Of a stretch of DNA of 46,140 nucleotides, positions 34,479 to 45,215 are shown one piece after another (within the stretch, counting starts at the first letter, position 1; each line of letters starts with the position of its first letter). Below the pieces are notes generated by a model that worked only from the letters and a program-made list of their open reading frames with translations, was not told where the DNA came from and did not search any database. The position numbers and the translations under genes are program-made. Location of the stretch: the NCBI GenBank assembly GCA_013115125.1, contig JABANN010000263.1, forward strand, positions 1 to 46,140, given 5' to 3'. This stretch comes from Perkinsus olseni (Eukaryota > Perkinsozoa > Perkinsida).

Positions 34479-37400
34479 TCACCGCACAACTGCGCCGTCT
34501 GGCTGTGTCTTGCTTGCAGCCGGTTTACAGGTACCCGAGAACCACCAGCTGCTCAGCGTGTAACGTGCGGTTGTTCGACTGTCTTTGCCAAGTCGGGCGT
34601 CGTCCACTGCTATTCTATCACACAGATGGCACCATCGGTTGTAACTAGTACTGGCGTTCCGGGACACTTCATAGAACGCTCGCCAACTGAAGATCGATCC
34701 GAATCACAAATCATGGCAGTCTGCGTTTTCACGGGAGCAACCACTGCGAAGGCGACCCCGTGCGGAACAGCATGAACGTGAATTCTCCCAGTTTCGTCTC
34801 AATCTTACTGATGGTACTCATTGTACGCAGTGTCATTGCTCGTCAAGTACTGCAAGTACGCCGAAAGCCCCTTAGTTGTACGAAAATCGTCGACGTGGAT
34901 GAAGCTGCCCGGTGGGGCAATCTCCTCGTAGTCAGCCCGACCGAGGCCTCCTAGTACCACCGGAACGTTGCCCTACACCAAGACAAAAGCACCATCACCT
35001 TCCTAATCTAGTGTATAGATCTTAATTTTGAGAGTGATACTTTAACAGCGTATCAGAGGCCGAACGGCTGGAATTATTCTGACCAATTCGATATGGAACA
35101 CAGCGTGATACAATCTCCCCTTTGCGGCCAATTATGTGCTGTTGCTGTATCACTATCAGCCCCATTTAGTGTATGACTGCTTACACGCGGTGATAAGCAA
35201 CTAGCCTGCATGTAGCCTGGCTAAGCGTGATAACTATCGCTGTCGCCCTGTGTTCTGACCACTCTAAGAGTGGTCAGTAGTGAATTACTAACATGTGTTG
35301 TAGCCAGCGGCGAAGAGGGCTACTGGAGGTGCCCCATAGCAGCACACTAGCACGACTTTTTGTATGTAAAATCGCTAGCCCTTCACGCCGATGCAGTTGA
35401 ACACACTAGTCGGCGCTCAACCTTCCCACCTTCCACAAGGGCCTCCAAAACTTCTCGGTGATGTACTTGTCACAGCGTGAGTTCTCAAAGGAGAGGTAGA
35501 AGCGATACTTCGCAGCGATGTCCCGCATGCACTGCCTGAAGCCACTCCGCGCTCCTCTATCCTCTCGACGCAGCAAACTACGCGTATTTCTCGGGTTTCT
35601 TCTTTTTTTGCACGTAACTGCAGCCCTTCCGTCCCGAGCAGGCCCCGAACATGTCCAGCCCGGCAATCTCCTTCGCGATGTTTTCTCTACCGCTGCTGGT
35701 CTGGCAATTAGACACGAACCAGAACGCGACCAACGACCTGTACGCATTGGCCAACGGCTCTCGCCAGGTACACTCTGTCACCTTCCTTCCGCCCAATTTT
35801 TGGTGAAGGCGCTCATGTCCGCCGCGGCTCTGTGAACAACATGAACAGCCTGTACGGGCACGTCCGAGTCCCACCTGAAACGTCCAGTTGTAAGCCGTTA
35901 GTCGCGGACCACGACTCGCGGCCAAACAACGTTTCTCGTGTAAATTACCGAAGCAAATCAAATAGTGATTTTCTTCAAGGTCTGAGACCTTCCATCGCCG
36001 AGGACAGAACGGAGGCACTCTATACAGTGAATGCGCATCATTATTAATGATGACCACCGAGTTGATGATACACCAATTGTTGTCAAGTGGTCAGTCGCTG
36101 AGCTTGAGGCATCTCTTCTACGATCGGTGCACTCCACGTCGAGGAGTAAGGTTATTTCGCTTCTTCACATTATGTATCAAGGCTTGTGATACTCATTTTG
36201 TGTTGATCATTGTCCCTTATGCAATACATATTGCCAACATTGCGGTTGTGTCACAACGTATCATCACCACGCGGACCCAGTCGTTTTCATACCAGTGATA
36301 ATAATAAGATAAATCTCTCTAGTATTTGCTAGTTAAGGCTGGGTGGGCTCTGGCTCTCAATAGGGGACATTCCCATTCACGGCGAGTGAACAGAACGAAC
36401 GGCTGGCCCTCCCTACCTGTACGTCATAGTGTAATCGAACTTAACATTAGCCGCCGTCCTACGCATAGCCTCTGGCGTATTATCAGGGCTCTCAGTAACA
36501 TACCTGTCACCACACATTCAACCGGCACTCGGCAAGTTAATCAATACATCACATGCTTCCTAGCCTTGGGCATGTCGCTCCCCCAACCCTCAGCAGTCCG
36601 CAGATTGTACGTGGCCGCGTCGAAGGCTGCAGTGCCGGACGGGGTCTGGTCCGCTTGTCCAACGACATGGCAGGTTGATCGGAGACAGTCATAAGGCTTT
36701 CCGTTAGTGTATTGTGTCCTCTCCTGCGTTCCCCACATGTGAACCTGAGAAAACAAGAATCATCATTCGATTATGAATGACTGAACGCCTCATCTCTATG
36801 CACGACTCATCAAAAGCATCTGCCAGTCGCCATTTCAATCCATCGATGAAGCACCTAGAGTCTCCGGTTGTGAACACGGTTCAACACAGTCGATTCTGCG
36901 CACGTCGAGTGAGACCGCCGATCACCAGGTCATCGGGACACCAGCGATACACCGTCGTATGTTGTTGAGAACAATCCGCGCTGCCTCAAAGCGGCTGTGC
37001 CCTGGTAGAACGTTGGGCGGCTTCGCGCAAGACGCTCGTTCATCTCAAGTGAACGGTCGCCCTCACGTATATTTCTGGCTTTTCCTTCGGGCCCTCTGCT
37101 GAGACGATGTTGAAGACATTCTGGATGAGAGCTTCCGACTTCACAGGGAGGAAGTGCCGCAGAATGGTATCTTGACTGCCTTGCTCGGCTCCAGCAGCAC
37201 CGAGAAGCTTCGGGAATGGCGCCTCCTGAACGAGCCAAACTGTAAGTTCGGGAAAAGGGACTGAGTGGTTGTAGAACACGACGAGACTCGCATTAGCTCC
37301 AACGCAGGACTTTGGCCGGAGAGCAGTAAGCGAGGAGAGGCGCACAGCTCTGACATTATGAACTGGGCAGCGAACGCTGACGCCTCCAGCAGAGAATGAC

Positions 37401-38554
37401 AGACACTGACGGCTGATGGACTTCACTCCTGCTCAACGCTCGCACCACAGAATTGCAACCTACCAGCCGCCTTACTCGAACATCCCTCTCATACCCGATA
37501 GGCCGGTCAGGGAAATGGGCTGATCTCGTCTCCGGTCGAAGTGCATCGGTCGAGGGTATCAACTAAACAGTCGGCGTATCATGGCGCACCAAAGGCATGC
37601 TACTCAAATCATTCAACCTCGGCTCCCGAAGCCAAGGACAGTGGCCAAAGTGCTATTAAGCGCGACCGCGAAATACTGCTGGTGCACTTCCGAGCCCCGG
37701 AGGTGTTGCTATCCCACACAGAACGAGCCATATCGAGCCTCGCGATGTGTGTTATTCCCTTCGAAAGAAACATCGTATCAATCATTGCACAGTAGAGTAT
37801 CGAGAACTAAACAAGGTACAAGAACAGCCTTAAAAAGCAGGTATAACCGACTCACGAACCTCCTCCGCCCCGTTCTCTTCGGCCACAGGCGTGGTCGGGA
37901 TCATGTCCACCCAAGGGCCAGCAAAATCCAGGAAGGTGATATACTGATAAAGTACCTCAAAGATACATCGAGAACTTGCTCGAGAACAGTTCAATGCTTA
38001 AGTCGGCTGTTAATAGACTGGAGAAAACAGTCTCGTGAATAACTCGAGACAGCGAGTCAAAAAAGCTACTCGAGGTTGTCTTCAAACACCCACAACGAAG
38101 TTGAAGTGGCCAGACGCGAGCAGGTCATTACTCTGGCTGTTAGATAACCGAGCAATGCAGCTAGTAAGGTTCCAAAGCAAACTCTCCGTTCTCCCATATG
38201 AAAAAGCCTGAAGCCGTAGACGTCATGCAAACCCCAACGAGCCGGGAACTCCATGGCCACCCGGATAGCCGAACCAGGAACAAGCAACTCAACAGACCTG
38301 AACGACATAAGTATAGCATGTACAGCCTGATGTATCGAGGAAGTTTCAATTGGAGATACGAAGGCAACGACACTCGTAGGCCCTCTGGGTGTAGCGCCTA
38401 CAGGCTGCGACCAACGTGCCGATGAGAAGAAGACGAGCGCAATGATCCTCAAGATGATCGCAATGGTGATCCATGAACACGCAGCCGTCGGGTGTAAAAC
38501 ATCAAATCCTCGTCTGCCAACTGCGCTCCAGGAGAGCTCACCATTATCTATCAT
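34479..38554 (-). CDS. GT10 alpha-1,3-fucosyltransferase with long novel N-terminal lumenal region
   Basis: C-terminal GT10 exons phase exactly: 36417 up to about 36508, 35782-35874, 35582-35737, 35430-35535, 34809-34972, 34479-34686. Motifs: YVTESPDNTPEAMRR, FDYTMTYR joined across a 542-nt intron to WDSDV, LVAFWFVSNCQ, LDMFGACSG, the donor-binding YRFYLSFENSRCDKYITEKF, GNVPVVLGG, APPGSFIHVDDF and the final WCHLC. This transfers fucose from GDP-fucose to glycans in the Golgi lumen. Upstream exons to ATG 38554 belong in frame: cytoplasmic start MIDNGELSWSAVGRRGFDVL, one signal-anchor helix (ITIAIILRIIALVFF), then roughly 350 residues (FLDFAGPWVDMIPTTPVAEE, FAVALNSTLATVLGFGSR, SLVVFYNHSVPFPELTVWLV, GLFSTTYDG) of no recognised family before VHMWGTQERTQ. 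One join (near 36510-36560) did not phase cleanly. Confidence 0.88.
35255..35277. repeat. Perfect inverted repeat, 11-bp arms, 1-nt loop
   Basis: CTGACCACTCT, A, and its exact complement. It lies in the 457-nt fucosyltransferase intron 34973-35429. Confidence 0.9.
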
Positions 38555-38620
38555 TTTACTTCAGCAGGAAGGGATTCGACCCCACCGTCAATACTCCTTG
38601 AATGGCGATGGAAGGATGGA

Positions 38621-38806
38621 TGATGGAGAGCGTCCAAGGCTCGGATGCTCTCCATCACGAGCAGGCGCCGACGGCGGCTCCCAGGGAGAAGGAAGGTGAG
38701 TGTGCTACTCGAAGTCTCAGAGAGTTACGTTTGGATACAATAATCCACTCAGTAAATGGAGTCCACTTAGTATCCACTTAACACACTGGTCCACTTTGTG
38801 GACCAG
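38621..38806. repeat. Two perfect inverted repeats and TCCACTTA repeats
   Basis: 38621-38657: TGATGGAGAGC and its exact complement, 15-nt loop. 38786-38806: CTGGTCCAC, TTT, GTGGACCAG. Between them TCCACTTA occurs three times at about 12-20 bp spacing. The segment is upstream of the fucosyltransferase start and downstream of the first secreted-family gene. Confidence 0.85.
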
Positions 38807-39210
38807 ACAGAACTCTGGCAACTAGGAGGAAAAAAGTCTGGCCTGGCAAAAACTATTGCTACTCCAGCTCTGAATCAGAGCCTCTGATAGCGCCGATTCC
38901 CTAGGCAGGACTAGTGATAGTACTCTACAACAACTACTATGAGTACATCGTCATTCAGTGATAAGCACAGCGCTGAGGCGATACGACGTCCAATGTCGTT
39001 AGTTCTCCAGGAGCCGACATCTACGGGCCACGATTCCGTCGTCTAGTTCGAACCTGAGGTGTTCTTCTGATGCGATATGAATGCACATCGCCAGGTCCCC
39101 AGACAACAGTTATACCACTCCTCGAACAGCACTTGTGAATCCTTGAGATCCCAGCTTAGCAGCTTATGCCACTCTAACTCATCTCTCGTGCAAAACCAAC
39201 AACAACAACC

Positions 39211-39867
39211 TCATAACAACAAAGGCAGCCGACTTGCCGGCGTTCTGTATCTTCTAAAAACTTCTTCAAGAAAAACGTCGGCGATCAGCCCTTCACTGGC
39301 CGCAGCATCACGAACTGCTTGCTTGTACTCTTGGTCATTGGCAAACCAACTAGAGTGTATGTTCTCCAGGTACGTGTAACAATCATCGTAGTGAGGGTGA
39401 GGGAAGTCGCGCTGGGGCAACATTCTCACCCTGAGCATAATACAGTCCTCCGATACCGTAAGAGCGCTTTCCAAAGACTCACTTCTGCAGCAGAAGCAGC
39501 CATCCTGCATACATGTTAATGATCGTCCCATCATCCTCGTTCGGTCGAAAATAGGCCTTGCGCGGCTCGTCACGAACCTTCCCTTCAATCGAACACCAGC
39601 GCTGGGTTCGGTCTCTGAGGTAGCGAGTGCCATCACCTACAGCGTGGCTCGACATTCCCTCACCTGTCGGGATCCCCAAGGAGTGGAGGGCTCTCTTTCT
39701 CCACTCTATCACGCTGAAAGATCCATCTATCGTCGTTGCTGACTTGCGACGATTACCTCAAGCTTGAAGCTGCGACCCCTATTAGGAAGCCCTCCATGGC
39801 TAAGACGCGCCTCGGCGTAGTAAAAACTCAGCAGAGCGATGAGAGGCAAGACCGTCAATAAAAACAT
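39211..39867 (-). CDS. Secreted-family paralogue 1
   Basis: First member of a tandem family with shared exon plan. Signal exon from ATG 39867: MFLLTVLPLIALLSFYYAEA, then a GTAATC donor after KLE. Middle exon: RWCSIEGKVRDEPRKAYFRP followed by NEDDGTIINMYAG. Final exon: MLRVRMLPQRDFPHPHYDDC, YLENIHSSWFANDQEYKQAV, ADVFLEEVFRRYRTP, stop at 39211. Family pattern: signal peptide; WC-[IF]-[EK]-GK; a GTxIxxYxG strand; a Cys; then (I/L)HxxWYxxxxxYxxxVDxAxxxG. One Cys pair (WC and DDC) is likely disulfide-bonded. Function unknown; a secreted or vacuolar small protein. Confidence 0.65.
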
Positions 39868-39957
39868 AGCGAATGAGCTCCTGCCAATTTGAAATCTTAC
39901 GCACCCGTAAGAACGCAATACAATTTAATTCGAACAGCACACACCCCACTGAAAGGT

Positions 39958-40941
39958 TCACAACATGTCATTTTCATTAGCCAACCTATTCCAATACTCA
40001 GGCGCAAATTCCTGAACGAATTGCTTCACGAACTGACGGTTCACAGAGCCTCCAGTCCTCGCCATCTCATCAACTTCTTTTCCATAGGATTCCGAGGATT
40101 CCTGATACCATTTTCCGTGAATCCTGTCGAGAAAGTCTTCACACGACTCGTCTCCCTTCTTTCTGTATTCAGCAGCATCGCCCGTGTCTATCACCCTCCG
40201 TCTGAAAAGGGTTGTTACGGTCGAGCTATATAGGAGAGCTCTGTTGATCAGTCTCACTTTATGCCAGCCAGGGGATCCCTGTACTGCAGCCAGGCGACCG
40301 TGGGCCCGTTCGAGTGCAGGAAAGCGGCTATCAAATGTCGAGTTTCGACCCAGCATGAACTCGCCGCGGAGAAGAACTCGGCCTCTTTGAAGCCTATCCC
40401 TTCAGCCTGATCAGCAGAAGAGGACATTCGAGGGTCCCAGAGAGGGAACCATTGTTTCTCCATTGACGCAAATGACGCCGATTATCCGGTCGGCAGTAGA
40501 ACCAAATCATCTGGGAGCACCGCAAAGGCGATAAGGCCTCTCCCGGATTGTTCACAGAGGGGCCATTCGATCACCAGCGGCGATGCCAATCGCTGCATGT
40601 GAATAAGAGGCGGTAAGTGCTCAGCTTTGGGTGGCAGCTGGTTAGCTCAAGCGGGTGGGTAAACGGTGGGTTGGAGATTTACCAATTTCATGCCGATGAT
40701 TGAAGGCGCTTTCTCTAAGAGCTGACCTCGAGCACAGAGCGATGCTACGAGGCACATGCCTCTCGAATGAATTCTCGTCTCTGCATGCATTAGGACTGCA
40801 ACTCACCTGTAGTGGCGGAATCTGTGGCTTGTCAGAGGCTTCTAGGACAGTCTGTTGGCTCCTTCCAATAGCCAGGGTGAACTCGATGAAGGCGCAGAAC
40901 ACTATCAGTAGCAACAGACCAGGAAGGCTCGAGAAGAGCAT
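39958..40941 (-). CDS. Secreted-family paralogue 2 (most divergent)
   Basis: Signal exon from ATG 40941: MLFSSLPGLLLLIVFCAFIE, running through TLAIGRSQQTVL to a GTGAGT donor after PLQ. Later pieces: EKQWFPLWDPR near 40440, where the family WC is WF, and a last exon with FRRRVIDTGDAAEYRKKGDE, SCEDFLDRIHGKWYQESSES and GSVNRQFVKQFVQEFAPEYW to a stop at 39958. Spacing of Cys, IHxxWY and the C-terminal amphipathic helix matches its neighbours, but sequence identity is low and the middle exon is hard to place. Same strand as paralogue 1, whose start lies 91 bp downstream of this stop. Confidence 0.55.
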
Positions 40942-41355
40942 TGTCCAATAAGGAGAGCTGCACTGAACGAGCGACCTTTCTCTTGGGAACATTGCCAAGC
41001 CTAATCGTCAGAAAACAATCAAATCCTCTGGGTCAGCGAACCCCCCAAGGGAAATGAGCGCTGACGAACCTTCAGCTGTTGTTTTCTTAAAATTTTCAGC
41101 CCCCTAGTATGGGTGGTAGTTGAGAGGCCTGGGTAATAATCAATCGACAGCCGCGGCGGAGTTCCGTTAACCTATCAACAAACATAACGAGCTTGTCGGG
41201 CGGTACGGGTCGACCCTCCAGTGGACTCTGACATGATAGACCCAAAGTCTCCTCACTGACCGTCTCGCTTCAACCCTGCGGATTTGTACCCCTTCACCCG
41301 AGAAACCCTCCTGTGACCGTGTTAGTTCGTTCGGCTTACTCCTCGTCGTAAGAGC

Positions 41356-41637
41356 TTGCAGCTCAATATCTGCTTATCAGATATTGACCGCCGTCTTTGT
41401 GAATACGAGCAGAATTTCTGCTCGTATTCACAGGGACAGCGCTATTGCGACGACCAATGCGTTCCAGCCAATAACCGGTGCTCAAGTAAACCCTCGGGCC
41501 TTAATGAAGAGACGACATATACGCCAGAGCCGCTGCGTAGAGTCGAAACTGAAGTAGAACTGAAGGCAGCCCAGTCCCCAGACTCGTCACCTAAGGTGCA
41601 CGAATCGCTGAGCTCATGGGATGATTGCACCATTTAA
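41356..41637 (+). CDS. Doubtful Cys-rich frame spanning two palindromes
   Basis: A 93-codon plus frame from ATG (MQLNICLSDIDRRLCEYEQN) with six Cys in its first half and an acidic Ser/Pro-rich second half. Its first 25 codons are made almost entirely of two perfect palindromes, which argues the frame may be accidental. There is no signal peptide. It lies between paralogues 2 and 3 on the opposite strand. Confidence 0.25.
   Translation: MQLNICLSDIDRRLCEYEQNFCSYSQGQRYCDDQCVPANNRCSSKPSGLNEETTYTPEPLRRVETEVELKAAQSPDSSPKVHESLSSWDDCTI
41363..41432. repeat. Two adjacent perfect hairpins (10-bp and 17-bp arms)
   Basis: 41363-41387: TCAATATCTG, CTTAT, CAGATATTGA. 41398-41432: TGTGAATACGAGCAGAA, one T, and its exact 17-nt complement. 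The second is the longest perfect palindrome noticed in the window. Confidence 0.95.
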
Positions 41638-41787
41638 AACGGCAGGAGACGACTCAAATGCTTCTACGGCCTCACAATGTCCTGCTGGAATTGCAACTCG
41701 GCTGTCACGATAAATCAGTAATGACATCCATAGACCACATCTAGACATGCTCATCATCAAAAAGGCCAGCTACGCCCCCAACACGAT

Positions 41788-42667
41788 TCAGTCAGTGTGA
41801 GCGTCACGCCACTTGAACAGCTCGTCGAAGAACACGTCGCAGCCCAGGGAATAGAGATTCAGCGAGCATCCTCATCCTGAGCAGAGAGGCGCAAGACAAC
41901 AAGTTGGGTGAGAGATGAGGAAAAAGAAACACAGAGAAAGATTCCGTCCTGGAAGGAGAACGCGAATACATCTGCCTGTGGGCGGTCCACTGTATCATCT
42001 ATTGTGTGACGGGAACGACCAATAAATACGACAGGAATTTTGCAGAGGGCTGGAGCGCCGAGCGAGGACGAGAAAGCAGCTTTGCGAGACGGTTCTCTCA
42101 GTGACCAATCAGACTCACTTCTGAGGGTAGTAAGAGTCACCTCTGTAGAAGTTAATGGCCGTGCCTCCCTGCTCGCTATGACGCAGGTACACTCTGTAGG
42201 GCTCACCGCCAGCCTTGCCCTCGATCAAGCACCACTGTTTCGCCACTTCAGTGAAATAGATAGTAAATCATATGAATAGGTATAACAGCGTCTGGATAGT
42301 AATATTATGAACGAGATGACGTGAATTAGATCTCGCCAATACATGGATATGGCCCAAGGATGGGACCTTGAATAATGTATACTGATAGATAAATAGACTA
42401 TGCGCCGAGCCTAAACACCCGGACCGTGGCTCTGCTCTTCCCTTACCTCCCGAAATTCCTGATAAGATGAGCCGGAGTCTCCTGCCGTGTCCTGTTGGCC
42501 TGACAAGTGGCCATGTTGTGACTAGCCATACCCAGAGGACGACTGACCTCGAGAGGTGGTACACTCAGAGCCTCCTTGGTGGCGATTGGCGCGAGTCGAG
42601 GTAAGCTAGTCGCACCGCGGCTATGCTCCAATGAGACGAATAAAGCAAAGAGAGTCGGAAGGAGCAT
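41788..42667 (-). CDS. Secreted-family paralogue 3 (short C-terminus)
   Basis: Signal exon from ATG 42667: MLLPTLFALFVSLEHSRGAT. Middle exon near 42130-42240: KQWCLIEGKAGGEPYRVYLR, then HSEQGGTAINFYRG before a GTGACT donor. Last exon near 41788-41880: LNLYSLGCDVFFDELFKWRD, AHTD, stop. The C-terminal region after the tryptophan is about 35 residues shorter than in paralogues 1 and 4-6, so the IHxxWY helix is truncated; the frame before it shows related LRMRML coding in another frame, so either a different acceptor is used or the copy is decaying. Confidence 0.6.
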
Positions 42668-42970
42668 AGTCAGGGTCCCTGATTAAGTGGAGGACACTTC
42701 TATCAAGTCTCATACTGTATACCTCATATTGAAGTATGGGCGAAGTAGGTGCGAGTTCATTCCACTTCCTTCATTGCGGTACGGAAAGCAATGAGCCGTT
42801 ACAGCTCAGCCGTACCACCAACTCTGCCTCGGTCTGTGTTTCAAACCCGACTACTAGCATGAGTGGACGCACACGCCTGCGCAAACCTGTATGAATGATC
42901 ATGCAAATTACATGGTAATAATAACAAACTTCAGAAAGAGCCACCCATAGGCCCTATAGTATAGGGGAGG

Positions 42971-43342
42971 ATGGGTGAGGATAATTCCCTCGCCGGATTT
43001 TATCAGTCGAATAGCTATCTGAAGCTAGCGAAGCTGAATAGCCATCGTTTGGATGCTCGAACGCTTGGATGCCCACGCTACAGAGATTCCCTAGTTGAGG
43101 ACATCGGCAAGAGTCTGAATAAGGTGGATCCGGCGTTGGACTATAAACTCACATACACCGGCCAACTGACGCCCACGAAGGCACCACCATCACTCGATCA
43201 TGAGGACCCGTTGTTGACCCGAACTCGACTCCTGAACAAGGTGGCTATCACATCAGTCATGTTGAGGGACCCGACGTGCGACTTCATCATGTGTCGCATT
43301 AAATGTGTTGATCAATTCCCTCATAAAAATATCAGAGACTGA
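42971..43342 (+). CDS. Uncharacterised plus-strand frame between paralogues 3 and 4
   Basis: A 123-codon frame from ATG (MGEDNSLAGFYQSNSYLKLA, DSLVEDIGKSLNKVDPALDY, DPLLTRTRLLNKVAI) with coding-like composition over its first 95 codons. The end (from about 43253) is antisense to the last exon of paralogue 4, so the true stop or splice may be earlier. No signal peptide, membrane helix or known motif. It could be a real convergent gene or a relic of inserted DNA. Confidence 0.35.
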   Translation: MGEDNSLAGFYQSNSYLKLAKLNSHRLDARTLGCPRYRDSLVEDIGKSLNKVDPALDYKLTYTGQLTPTKAPPSLDHEDPLLTRTRLLNKVAITSVMLRDPTCDFIMCRIKCVDQFPHKNIRD

Positions 43343-44011
43343 CACACCAGTAGCCACTGCACTGTCCACTGCCATTTCATAGCTTCGGCGTCCTACGTAC
43401 CAAGACAAGTGCAGATTTTGTAGGAATAGCCGACAGTCTCCTTCGTATGGGTGAATCGACTCCCACTCCTGCTGCCGTGCCTCCCTGAAAAACACATGAT
43501 CCACCATACCTGATCCATCATGATCCGCCTCACTTACCATGCGAACGTGGCCGCTTTGCCTCTGTAAAAGCGGAAAATCAGATCATCTACAAGACAAACG
43601 GAATCCTCAATCGCTAGAAAACTGCTGAGCTACTCTGCGCGGTAGGTGGGAGAATGAAAACCTTGAACTTCTCTCCATCGATTGTCTCCTTGAAAGAGCA
43701 CCACTCGGCCGCACCTCTGAAATCTCGGATTTCAACACCGACAGCAGCGACTCTCCCAACCTCACCTCCTCCTCCTCCTCCTTACTCTAAAGTCTGGAGG
43801 ATCCTTCATGCAGATATTCTTTGACTGATGATCCAGAAAGTGTCTTATGAAATCACTACAAGCACGCGCAGTTGCCCACCTTGAGCTGGGGGGGAGCCTC
43901 TCTCCACGTTATACCGAACAACTCATGAGCGCCCTTTTTACTCGAACGGGCTTGAACGACAACGGTCCGCAGTAGTGCGAGATAGGCCAAGACAACGGAC
44001 ACCAGAGACAT
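43253..44011 (-). CDS. Secreted-family paralogue 4
   Basis: Signal exon from ATG 44011: MSLVSVVLAYLALLRTVVVQ, then ARSSKKG. Middle exon: AAEWCSFKETIDGEKFKVFI (43650-43720). Last exon: VFFREARQQEWESIHPYEGD, CRLFLQNLHLSWYVGRRSYE, MAVDSAVATGVSVSDIFMRE, stop at 43253. The GTxIxxYxG strand is not obvious in this copy. A longer in-frame upstream start (about 44098) would add a cytoplasmic stretch but spoil the signal peptide, so I prefer 44011. Confidence 0.65.
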
Positions 44012-44189
44012 CAGAGTAATTGAAGTGGTGAAATGTATGCCAACAGGGGGCCCGGAATCAACTGTCCTCGCCAGAAACGAAGATCTTCGCGTATCCAAGC
44101 TCGACTCATGCTATGGACAGATAAACACATCTTTACACCATAGCAAACCATGCTCATGACAACTACTGCAGCACGCAGGTGAAAGTGCT

Positions 44190-44893
44190 TCAATTGGCTG
44201 TGTACCTCCTACTAATCTCTCGAACGAAGGCATCAACAATCGAAGTCCCGCTAGCCGACGCTCTATCAACGTCAGCCCTGTAGGTCGGGTATTTAGTGTA
44301 CCACGCTGCGTGTATGTCATTGAAGTAGTTGTGGCAGTTGCCGTGGTAAACATGAGGGAATTCGGACTGCGAGAGAGATCTGAGCCTGAAGCAGGGTGAT
44401 ACCACTCCAAACGCATCTCCAAGCCGCTGCAACACAGAAGACGACGCACCAGGCGAACTTGAGTGGGCTGCCTCGGTAGAAGTAGAACGTCGTGATACCT
44501 AGACATGAAGCGAACTACTGGAACACGCGTCGGCTCCCGACCAGGCTACCAAGATCTCCGTAACCGACTGAGAAGAAGAACTCCAAGTTCTCGCCTCGAA
44601 CCTTGTCCTTGCCCTTGATCGAGCACCAGTATTTCGGATCTTGCCTAAACTGCTGCCTCCCACAGCGCAAAGATTCTTATCTCACCTCCCGGAGTCCCGC
44701 AGATCCGGAGAGATATCTCGGCCGATTCTACCTCCCTGAGAGAGTTGGAAAAGTACTACGGGAAGTCTCACCGGTGTCTCACTTCCAGTCTAGCTGCCTG
44801 ACCATGAGAAGCTGTGGCCGACCCTGAGCGGGCCTGCACGCCAGCGGTCCCCAACACGGCGATGAATACCCAGAGAGCAGGAGCGAACACCAT
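44190..44893 (-). CDS. Secreted-family paralogue 5
   Basis: Signal exon from ATG 44893: MVFAPALWVFIAVLGTAGVQ, ARSGSATASHGQAARLE, then a GTGAGA donor. Middle exons: DPKYWCSIKGKDKVRGENLE (44600-44650) and GITTFYFYRG (near 44480). Last exon: FRLRSLSQSEFPHVYHGNCH, NYFNDIHAAWYTKYPTYRAD, VDRASASGTSIVDAFVREIS, stop at 44190. The best preserved example of the family plan together with paralogue 6. Confidence 0.7.
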
Positions 44894-45215
44894 TAAGGGT
44901 ATGAATTCTACTCAGGGAACATTGGCCCCTAGAGAGAGTGATACAGAGGAAGGCTCGCCCCGTGAGAAGAGGTTAAGCAATGCGTTAAAGTCATCTGACC
45001 ATCGTCGTAGTACTACGAGAGTAAGGCTAGCATGAGGAGACCGTGGTGGCTCAGCAGGCACGCCGACATAAGCTATCATCGCTCACGCCAGCTATGTAAG
45101 GAACTCTACTACCAGTATACTTCATAACGTCTATTCACCACAGCATAGCAAGCACATCGCAAAAAAAGCTAAATCTCCTCTGTCCTCGCCCCCACAATCC
45201 CAAGCACGGGATGGT

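Noticed and set aside
37581-38042. 153-codon plus-strand frame
   Set aside because: Antisense of fucosyltransferase N-terminal exons that join in phase; no motif.
38570-38600. B-box-like GGGATTCGACCCC
   Set aside because: No other tRNA part nearby; probably chance.
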